Origin: Sediminibacterium sp.
GTDB taxonomy: Bacteria > Bacteroidota > Bacteroidia > B-17B0 > Aurantibacillaceae
NCBI GenBank assembly: GCA_030054095.1
Contig: JASGCO010000012.1
Coordinates: 44,475 to 108,474 of the forward strand
Direction of reading: 5' to 3'
Length of the DNA stretch: 64,000 bases
The position numbers were made by a program, and so were the translations under genes. Shown here piece by piece: positions 45,578 to 52,164 of this stretch. The notes below the pieces were generated by a model. It worked only from the letters and a program-made list of their open reading frames with translations. It was not told the origin of the DNA and ran no database searches. Numbering within the stretch: the first letter of the stretch is position 1; every line of letters begins with the position of its first letter.

Positions 45578-45607
45578 TAGGAAGTACATACTTTAATGTA
45601 CTTCCTA
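45578..45607 (+). repeat. 12-bp perfect hairpin after integrase
   Basis: taggaagtacat (45578-45589) and its complement (45596-45607) enclose a 6-base loop, ten bases after the integrase stop. No T-tract follows, so it is either a weak terminator or a recombinase core/crossover-type site. Confidence 0.5.
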
Positions 45608-45617
45608 TATACTTTAA

Positions 45618-45687
45618 GGTAGAAACAAGGTGGAAACAAGGTGGAAACAAGGTAGTAACTATATAAATTTAGGTAGAAGTAAGGTAG
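45618..45687. repeat. 11-bp iterons
   Basis: Units of 11 bp run in tandem: ggtagaaacaa (45618), ggtggaaacaa (45629 and 45640), ggtagtaacta (45651), then after a 10-base gap ggtagaagtaa (45672) and a partial ggtag (45683). The 11-bp period puts copies on the same helical face. This is typical of binding arrays for an integrase arm domain, an excisionase or a replication initiator. Confidence 0.7.
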
Positions 45688-45717
45688 CGGGGAAATACAA
45701 ACTAAGTGGTAGAGTAT

Positions 45718-46224
45718 ATGGAAACAGGAAAAAATAAAAAATACGCTGGAAAAGCTCAGTACATCAACGAAAAATACCAGTTGAAAAAGTATGAAGATTT
45801 TACCAAACCCCAATTTATAGCCCTTATTAAAGAATTAGTAAATGAACTGAAAGGCTATGAAAAAGCGATTAACACATTTGAGCGAGGAGCAGAAAAAAAC
45901 CAAACAGAAATTTTGAATCTCAAAAAAAAACTGAGCTTATTTTATGGCACAGATGATGTGTTAGAAAAGTATGTTGGTTACAATCCTGAATGGACTTACA
46001 TTGATAAAATATGTTTTGTGATGGAACGCCACCAAAATCCCATAACAGGAAAAAAAATTGTTGAACTACTTTTGAAAATTGAGCCACAATTAAACAAAAA
46101 ATTAGCAGATCCCTATAATTCAATTACTAAGGCTATTTATTTAGGAATTAAATTGAATCGGATTACCAAACATAATAAAACAGGTAATAATGGCTACTCT
46201 TATATATTAAACAATGCAAAATAG
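45718..46224 (+). CDS. winged-helix-like island protein
   Basis: 168 residues from ATG 45718 (a GTG twelve bases earlier is possible). The N-terminal half forms a coiled coil (LIKELVNELKGYEKAINTFE). The C-terminal half looks like a winged helix with ITGKKIVELLLKIEPQLN as the recognition region. No signal peptide. It directly follows the iterons and may bind them as an excisionase, regulator or partition factor. Its position suggests a role in the element's own mobility rather than cargo. Confidence 0.55.
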   Translation: METGKNKKYAGKAQYINEKYQLKKYEDFTKPQFIALIKELVNELKGYEKAINTFERGAEKNQTEILNLKKKLSLFYGTDDVLEKYVGYNPEWTYIDKICFVMERHQNPITGKKIVELLLKIEPQLNKKLADPYNSITKAIYLGIKLNRITKHNKTGNNGYSYILNNAK

Positions 46225-46328
46225 AAGTTCTGAAAGCAATCAATATAGCTTACGTTATACTCTATCAATATAATGTGCCACTCCCTCCCTTATTTTTAGG
46301 TCATTTTTCAATGTGTTTCATTTTTCCA

Positions 46329-46336
46329 TATCTTTG
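46329..46336 (+). promoter_or_regulatory. -7 box upstream of the hairpin and toxin operon
   Basis: TATCTTTG matches TAnnTTTG exactly. Transcription would start near 46342, about 70 bases before the long hairpin and 280 before the first operon gene, so the hairpin would lie in the 5' leader. The -33 element is weak. Confidence 0.5.
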
Positions 46337-46414
46337 ATTAATAATAATTAATACACGATATGATATAAATTAAAAAGTAAATAGCATTAAATATTGCGTT
46401 TTTAACTCGAAAAT

Positions 46415-46533
46415 CCAATTCAAAAAGCCGCGAACCATTTGAATTTAGCAACATCACGGATTACAGTAAAAAACGCCCGAAAGGGCGTTGCTTTTGCTGT
46501 CCGTGATGGGGCTTCGCGGCTTTCCTGAATTGG
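46415..46533 (+). ncRNA. 119-nt nested hairpin (structured leader RNA or recombination site)
   Basis: The segment folds on itself through four nested blocks: CCAATTCA with TGAATTGG at the ends, AAAGCCGCGAA with TTCGCGGCTTT, CATCACGGA (46452-46460) with TCCGTGATG (46500-46508), and AACGCCC with GGGCGTT around a GAAA tetraloop. Small asymmetric bulges separate them. A GNRA loop and bulged nested stems fit a structured RNA; the same layout also fits a cruciform recombination site such as a bottom-strand attC. It sits between the winged-helix gene and the toxin operon. Confidence 0.55.
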
Positions 46534-46624
46534 GCAGTTTAAGTTTACGCCCCCTTTTTTTAATGAAGAAATTAAACAAATATCAAAAATTACCTAAGTA
46601 ATCTTAACACTCGTTTTTTATGTC

Positions 46625-48043
46625 GTGTGTACCCCTTTCATTTTGGGGCAAATACCAAATTTTGAACCTGTTTACCCTCCCACTGAACCGATTCCTCTTG
46701 GGAAATCATATAACCCTAAAAATCCATTCCCAGACAGATGGGACTATTTTCCTCAATTAAAAAATCCTTTGGCATGGCTACTAGAAAGCCAAAAGCAGCA
46801 AGCCGAGCAGCAACGATTGGCAACTATGCAACAATTTAATATGCCTATGCAGTCCACGCAGGTAGAAATGAAAGACCCTATGGCAGAGGATAAGAAGAGA
46901 TTACGAAGACAGCAATTATTTGACAACACCCTTAATGATTTTAAATTAGCTCATGTAGATTATCCCAACATGGGCGAAAAAGAAAAATCAGAATTTGAAC
47001 CATTCGTAAAAAACCTACTTGTTGCTGATTTAACCGCTACAACCTACAAATCCAATTTTAACCACTTTAACCTGGCATATTCCGAAATTAAACAAATGCT
47101 TGAAAAGAAAAAGCCACTTTCCTTGAAAAGGGCGGTGTTTTTAGTGGAAAACGCTTATTATCAAAACAAACTGAATTATACGAATTTTTGCGCTCAAATA
47201 GATGAAATTAAACAGATTATTTTGGATGCCTTTAAAAAATCAGGAGTCAACCCTAATGACAAGGTAGAGCTACATAGAGCCGTTCAAAACCTTTATCAAA
47301 TTTCTTTTAAATATTCTTCTACAAATGGTAAAGAACAGGTATTTCAACGACTTAGTTACGATTTTGATGATTTTTGGGGCGACAAAGATTATTCAAAACA
47401 GTTTGTAACCAAGCTATTAAAAACACATACAGGACAATGCCATTCTTTACCCTTGTTATACCTCATTCTATGTGAGGAATTAGATTTAGAAGCCTACTTA
47501 GCTTTTGCACCAAACCATTCTTATATTAAGTTTCCATTCAATAATAACCTGTATTGTTTTGAAACTACTTCGGGAGCCTATACTGACGATAATTTTGTGG
47601 TTAAATCGGGGTATATCAATGCCACCGCTATAAAGAACCAAATTTATTTGGCACCATTAAGCAAAATTCAAACCATAGCCACTTGTTTAATCGACTTATC
47701 TGCTGCTCTTGAAGAACTGGAAGGAAAAAGCGATTTTTCTTTAAACATGGCTCAGGAAGTTTTAAAGTATTATCCTAATTCTGTTTCTGCCGTTATGATT
47801 TTTAACAATGTTCAGGTCGCCTATTGTGCCAAAGCCGCAGAAAAATATAACTTTCCAAAAGTTAGTGAGTTAGATAAGTACCCACAATTTAAAGAGCAAT
47901 ACAATAGCATGATAAACTGGGAATTGAATTTGGAAGGGTTGGGCTATACCAAAATTCCGAAAGAGGAGTATGAACGTTGGCTGAAAGAAGCGGAACAATT
48001 AAAACAACAACAAGAAGAAGCCTATAAAAAACAAGGTAAATGA
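46625..48043 (+). CDS. transglutaminase-like protein 1 (toxin-operon)
   Basis: 472 residues. The core KTHTGQCHSLPLLYLILCEE (Cys272) followed by AYLAFAPNHSYIKF (His298) matches a transglutaminase/papain-like Cys-His arrangement. Long N- and C-terminal helical parts flank it, including QWN-rich coiled coil and a TPR-like end. The paralogue next door shares the same motif. No signal peptide is seen: the frame starts at GTG 46625 with MCTPFILGQIPNFEP, whereas the neighbour has a lipobox, so the true N-terminus may be truncated or frameshifted. First of four overlapping or closely spaced genes. Confidence 0.65.
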   Translation: MCTPFILGQIPNFEPVYPPTEPIPLGKSYNPKNPFPDRWDYFPQLKNPLAWLLESQKQQAEQQRLATMQQFNMPMQSTQVEMKDPMAEDKKRLRRQQLFDNTLNDFKLAHVDYPNMGEKEKSEFEPFVKNLLVADLTATTYKSNFNHFNLAYSEIKQMLEKKKPLSLKRAVFLVENAYYQNKLNYTNFCAQIDEIKQIILDAFKKSGVNPNDKVELHRAVQNLYQISFKYSSTNGKEQVFQRLSYDFDDFWGDKDYSKQFVTKLLKTHTGQCHSLPLLYLILCEELDLEAYLAFAPNHSYIKFPFNNNLYCFETTSGAYTDDNFVVKSGYINATAIKNQIYLAPLSKIQTIATCLIDLSAALEELEGKSDFSLNMAQEVLKYYPNSVSAVMIFNNVQVAYCAKAAEKYNFPKVSELDKYPQFKEQYNSMINWELNLEGLGYTKIPKEEYERWLKEAEQLKQQQEEAYKKQGK

Positions 48044-49269
48044 AATTTAAACTATATACAGTTTTTATAATATTACTTGTTGTCTGTTTCACGCAATGTA
48101 AAACAAAGCAAAAGGCCATTACCAAAGCTGAACCTAAACCAGCTATCCCCAAACAAAACACTACGGTTTTAACCTATCACTATGATACATTAAGAAAGTC
48201 AAAGCCCATTAAGTTTGATTACATCGAAATTGATACTATTAAACCTGAAACATACTACGAGCAGGCATTTAATGATTTAAAAGATATGTTGGAGCGGAAA
48301 GTACCTCTTGATTTTAAAAGGGCTGTATTTATTACTGAAAATGCTTACTACGGAAATAGGTTAGAATTTTCAAAATTTGACGGTCAAATAAATTTATTGT
48401 GCGAGTTAATTAAAAAGTGGTCGAAGTTAAATCCGTTATCAGACTATAATAAACAAGATAGTACAAATGTAAAATTAAACGGAGCAATTTTTAACGTCCT
48501 AACGGATACCATTAGGGTCAATATGGCTAAAGAAGAAATGACAATTTATCCTTACCAATATGAGTTTAATGATTGCTTTGCTGAAGAAAATTGGGCAAAT
48601 ATGTTTGTTACTAAGTTATTGGCAACGCATCGAGGAAATTGTCATTCTTTACCGTTTCTATATAAAATATTAGCAGAAGAATTAAATGTAAAAGCCTATT
48701 TAGCTTTTGCACCCAATCATATTTACTTACGGAATTTTTGTAAAAAAATCGGATGGTATAATACCGAATTGACTAATGCTATGTTCCCTACTGAGGCATG
48801 GGTGATGTCATCCGGATATGTGAGTACCGAAAGCATTGTCAGCGGTATTTACATGGATTCGTTAAGTTTAACCGAAAGCATAACAGTTTGTGTAAACGAT
48901 TTAGCTAAAGGCTATCAAAGAAAATTTCCGAAAAATGATATTTCCTTTATTTTAAAATGCTGCGACTTAGGCCTAAAATATTACCCTAATTATGCCGAAT
49001 TATTGCTATTAAAGGCTGAAACCCATAAGCAAGCGTATTTTAACACTATTAACAAATATGGTTTAAATGCGACAACTGACGATAAATTTAAAGACTATAT
49101 AAGATTTCACTTAGATGAAATGGACAAAACCTATTCTTTACTACATAAATTGCATTACAGAGAAATACCCGACAATATGTATTTTGAATGGATGAAAACA
49201 CTACAATATAATAAAGAAAAATACAGCGATACTAAAATTATTAATACCTTTAATTACAATAAAAAATGA
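48040..49269 (+). CDS. transglutaminase-like lipoprotein 2 (toxin-operon)
   Basis: 409 residues, paralogous to the preceding protein. An N-terminal lipoprotein signal (FIILLVVCFTQCKTKQ, Cys20) puts it in a membrane facing outward from the cytosol. The core ATHRGNCHSLPFLYKILAEE (Cys201) and AYLAFAPNHIYLRN (His227) give the transglutaminase-like Cys-His pair. Start overlaps the previous stop by four bases (ATGA), and its own stop overlaps the toxin-like gene in the same way, so the three are coupled. The role might be processing, anchoring or protein crosslinking of the toxin-like product; unproven. Confidence 0.65.
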   Translation: MKFKLYTVFIILLVVCFTQCKTKQKAITKAEPKPAIPKQNTTVLTYHYDTLRKSKPIKFDYIEIDTIKPETYYEQAFNDLKDMLERKVPLDFKRAVFITENAYYGNRLEFSKFDGQINLLCELIKKWSKLNPLSDYNKQDSTNVKLNGAIFNVLTDTIRVNMAKEEMTIYPYQYEFNDCFAEENWANMFVTKLLATHRGNCHSLPFLYKILAEELNVKAYLAFAPNHIYLRNFCKKIGWYNTELTNAMFPTEAWVMSSGYVSTESIVSGIYMDSLSLTESITVCVNDLAKGYQRKFPKNDISFILKCCDLGLKYYPNYAELLLLKAETHKQAYFNTINKYGLNATTDDKFKDYIRFHLDEMDKTYSLLHKLHYREIPDNMYFEWMKTLQYNKEKYSDTKIINTFNYNKK

Positions 49270-50372
49270 AGACAATAATCAATACTATTTTACTTTGTAT
49301 CTGTTTAATCCTGAATTTAAGCACAGCAGCTCAGTCGAATTTAACACCGGAACAATATGCAAAAGTAAAAGGGATACCATTTTTAACCGCAAGTAATGGC
49401 AGGTATCAGGAAATTTTTGATAACCCAAAACTAAAACGAATGGGTACGGTTATGTTTAATACCGAAACCAATAAAGTAGAATATTTTATTACCAAAGGTG
49501 ACACTGCTTTTGAAGCTGCTTATAACAGGTCAAAGGAAAACAGTAGGTTTTTAAGTATTGACCCCCTTACCAAATCATTTCCCTCTTTAACTCCGTATCA
49601 ATATGCAAGTAATTCACCAATAGCTAACATTGATTTGGATAGCTTAGAAGCATATTTTTATATGCTACAATGGAATAAAACAGCAGCTACATTTCAACTA
49701 ATAACACATAAAGTAATTGATGCAAGAATAAAAACGTTCTTCGGTACATATAATGCGAATATGACGGATAGGTCTTTTGTGTGGGGATCTGATGGACACT
49801 GGCATGAAATACCCAAAGAATGGCAAAGCAAAAGTTTTAGCGAAGCTGGTTCAGCCAAACAAGTTATGAATATGGTTAATTCATGGAAAAATGGAGATAA
49901 AGCCTATGAAGGAGCCTTAAAAGGTGAAGCATTACAACGAATTGGACAAAACGCAGAAGGTGCCCTTGCAGTAATTATGCTCGCTGATGGTTTAACAAAT
50001 ATTACAGCCAATTTAGCAAAAAAAATAAAGGTAAATATATATGGCGAAGGAGAGGCCGCTGGATATACTGATATTGCTGTCAATAAAAATTTTCAAAATG
50101 GCAGAATGATGTCATCAGAAATAGCTTCAGGTTCTGCGTCCGAAATAGTAATCAATAACTCCCCTTTATTTGCTGACGAATTATCTGAAATAAGCCGTAT
50201 GTCAAAATCAGGAACTAAAGTATCTTATACCGCACCCGCAGATAGTCCCTTTTTTAGTAAATTGGGAGAACATTTAGGGGAAAATGCTACATTAAAAAAT
50301 TCAAAGAGTTACACCCAAACATTTGAAGATTATAGTATTGAAATGAAAACAGTAACTTATGAAATGAAATAA
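49266..50372 (+). CDS. secreted Rhs-core toxin candidate
   Basis: 368 residues with a signal peptide (TILLCICLILNLSTAAQ). At residues 93-129 it carries an Rhs-repeat-associated core motif: RFLSIDPLTKSFPSLTPYQY then ASNSPIANIDLDSLE. The remainder is the variable C-terminal domain. It contains NIYGEGEAAGYTDIAV and a later AADELSEISRMSKSG-like stretch (actually FADELSEISRMSKSG), which recalls SAM-methyltransferase-like toxin tips seen in polymorphic toxins (memory-based). Rhs proteins normally exceed 1000 residues, so this is a short self-exported variant. The next gene could be its immunity protein. Confidence 0.6.
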   Translation: MKTIINTILLCICLILNLSTAAQSNLTPEQYAKVKGIPFLTASNGRYQEIFDNPKLKRMGTVMFNTETNKVEYFITKGDTAFEAAYNRSKENSRFLSIDPLTKSFPSLTPYQYASNSPIANIDLDSLEAYFYMLQWNKTAATFQLITHKVIDARIKTFFGTYNANMTDRSFVWGSDGHWHEIPKEWQSKSFSEAGSAKQVMNMVNSWKNGDKAYEGALKGEALQRIGQNAEGALAVIMLADGLTNITANLAKKIKVNIYGEGEAAGYTDIAVNKNFQNGRMMSSEIASGSASEIVINNSPLFADELSEISRMSKSGTKVSYTAPADSPFFSKLGEHLGENATLKNSKSYTQTFEDYSIEMKTVTYEMK

Positions 50373-50383
50373 TTTACGTGCTT

Positions 50384-50713
50384 ATGGATTTTTCAAATTA
50401 CAAAAGAGATAAAGGAAGCATAAATTTCGGGGAAATACCTAAAAATGGGGTCGTATTCCTTTTTTCAATTTGGAGTGAATCCCGATTATACCTTTCTCAC
50501 TTAATAAACACTCTTAATGACTATCCTAATTTGCCATTATACATAATAGATATTGATGACCCACTTTATCAAGTTTTTAAAGACCAATACGACTTTTTGA
50601 GTCAGGGAAAAGGAGAGGTCTTATTTATAAAGAATGGGATTTTAGAAAATATAATTAAAGATTATAAATCTGAAAAGAATAGCATTAGGAGTTTCTTAGA
50701 TTCAGCAAATTAA
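50384..50713 (+). CDS. putative immunity protein
   Basis: About 109 residues from ATG 50384 (a GTG six bases earlier is possible). No signal peptide, so cytosolic, as expected for an immunity factor to a secreted toxin. It is small, acidic in places (YIIDIDDPLYQVFKD) and sits 11 bases after the toxin candidate. The family was not recognised. The IS256 element starts almost at its stop codon. Confidence 0.5.
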   Translation: MDFSNYKRDKGSINFGEIPKNGVVFLFSIWSESRLYLSHLINTLNDYPNLPLYIIDIDDPLYQVFKDQYDFLSQGKGEVLFIKNGILENIIKDYKSEKNSIRSFLDSAN

Positions 50714-50754
50714 TTAACTGGGAGCCTATAAATAATTTTGTGTAACTGGGAGTA

Positions 50755-51969
50755 TTAGAGTGAGTATCTGTCCTCAAAAGTAATTAAAAATTGGTTAAGT
50801 ATAAGTCCCCAGTTTCTAATTTGATTAGTCCATTTTCGTTCGATGATGTTAATGGCAAGATAGACAGCCTTTAGCACTGCGCTGTCGTCAGGGAAAACAG
50901 TTTTGGTTTTGGTGTATTTTCGGATAGTGCTGTTCAGGCTCTCAATGGTGTTAGTGGTGTAAATCATTTTGCGGATTTCAATGGGGTATTTAAAGAAAGC
51001 GGTCAGCTCCGACCAGTTACGTTCCCAGGATAAAATGGCGTGCGGGTATTTTTTGCTCCACTTGGCTTTAAACTTCTCAAAGGCCTGACAGGCAGCATCG
51101 ATATTCACAGCGTTATAGACCTCCTTTAAATCGGCCATAAACTCTTTTTTGTCTGTCCACACCACATATCGGCTGGAGTTACGGATTTGGTGTACCACAC
51201 AGAGCTGAGTATCGGTTTTAGGGAATACGGCCTTTATAGCGTCGGTAAACCCTTTGAGGTTGTCAGTGCTGGCAATAAGGATATCCTCTACGCCACGGGC
51301 CTTTAAATCCGTTAAAACACTCATCCAGAAAGAGGCACTCTCGTTATGGTTAATCCACATACCAAGTACTTCTTTTTTACCCTCCTTATTCAATCCGATA
51401 ACCAGCGAGATGGCTTTATTGCTGACCTTCCCATTTTCCTTTACCTTCACTACAATGGCATCCATCCATACGGCAAAATATATTTTTTCCAGTGGACGGG
51501 TTTGCCACTGCTTCATATACTCAAGAACACGCGCTGTAATGTTGGATACGGTCGTTTCGCTGATGGTGATGCCGTAAATATCTTTGATTTGGTCTTCAAT
51601 ATCACGGGTGTTCATGCCTCTGGCATAAAGCCCTATGACCACATCCTCGATCTTATCGATCATCCGATCATGTTTGGGGACGGCAATAGGGGAAAAAGTA
51701 CTGTGGCGGTCACGGGGAATGTTCAGGGCTATATCTCCGATAGAACTTTTGACGTTTTTCTTACTGCTCCCGTTACGGTAGTTACCATCAGGGCTTTCTT
51801 CGTGCTTGTCATGCTCCAGATGCTCATCCAGTTCAGCTTTAAGCATGGCTTCGATACCGTAATTGTAGAGTTCGGATAACACGTTCTTAGCTTCCGACTT
51901 GTCTTTGATTTTTCCAAACATCTGCTCTGCGAGCTGCTGCATAGGATTGACTTCTTTTTTTTCTTTCAT
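50755..51969 (-). CDS. IS256-family transposase
   Basis: A 404-residue DDE transposase of the IS256/Mutator group. Hallmarks: FAVWMDAIVVKVKENGK (first Asp), IASTDNLKGF (second Asp) and the C-terminal MIYTTNTIESLNSTIRKY with the conserved Glu. The length is normal and the frame intact, so the element may be active. A 34-bp perfect palindrome lies about 37 bases upstream of its start codon and probably blocks read-through transcription into it. Likely a multicopy element in the genome. Confidence 0.95.
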   Translation of the reverse strand: MKEKKEVNPMQQLAEQMFGKIKDKSEAKNVLSELYNYGIEAMLKAELDEHLEHDKHEESPDGNYRNGSSKKNVKSSIGDIALNIPRDRHSTFSPIAVPKHDRMIDKIEDVVIGLYARGMNTRDIEDQIKDIYGITISETTVSNITARVLEYMKQWQTRPLEKIYFAVWMDAIVVKVKENGKVSNKAISLVIGLNKEGKKEVLGMWINHNESASFWMSVLTDLKARGVEDILIASTDNLKGFTDAIKAVFPKTDTQLCVVHQIRNSSRYVVWTDKKEFMADLKEVYNAVNIDAACQAFEKFKAKWSKKYPHAILSWERNWSELTAFFKYPIEIRKMIYTTNTIESLNSTIRKYTKTKTVFPDDSAVLKAVYLAINIIERKWTNQIRNWGLILNQFLITFEDRYSL

Positions 51970-52005
51970 GGTTGATTAGTTTAAGTTAAACGATTTTTTT
52001 CGATT

Positions 52006-52039
52006 TTTCCCTTCGGGGGGGATCCCCCCCGAAGGGAAA
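52006..52039. repeat. 34-bp perfect palindrome in transposase leader
   Basis: tttcccttcggggggg, then AT, then its exact complement: a perfect palindrome with seven-G/seven-C runs. On either strand it folds into a strong hairpin within the IS256 element. It may terminate or insulate against transcription that enters the element from outside. Confidence 0.9.
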
Positions 52040-52164
52040 GCCTTAAACTAATACTCCTTTACTTACACAAAATTCTTTACACTACCACTTTTTGAGATTC
52101 ATATTTATGCTAAGTAACAGGAGTTATCTGCTCCCGATGAATTTCTGCGTTACCTACTTGGTTA

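Larger units (their letters stand above)
43823..50719. mobile_element. tRNA-Ser-associated genomic island
   Basis: AT-rich block starting beside tRNA-Ser, with a tyrosine integrase oriented away from the tRNA, 11-bp iteron repeats, a small winged-helix-like gene, a structured hairpin element, and a four-gene toxin-like operon. No conjugation genes or attR copy of the tRNA 3' end were found before the IS256 element at 50720-52087, so the right boundary is unclear; it may have been deleted by the IS. The integration mechanism is inferred from the integrase and tRNA position. Confidence 0.65.
50720..52087 (-). mobile_element. IS256-family insertion sequence
   Basis: An IS256-type element, minus-strand transposase, flanked by imperfect terminal inverted repeats: left TATAAATAATTTTGTGTAAC and right (reverse complement) TGTAAAGAATTTTGTGTAAG, each followed inward by ggagtattag. 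Boundaries are approximate to a few bases. I see no clear target duplication. It lies exactly at the right end of the AT-rich island, which suggests that it mediated a deletion there. Confidence 0.8.

Noticed and set aside
45618..45687. CRISPR-like array
   Set aside because: The 11-bp tandem units lack spacers and cas genes; they are iterons.
43823..50719. Prophage or conjugative element
   Set aside because: No capsid, tail, portal, terminase, relaxase or conjugation gene was seen; only integrase and cargo.
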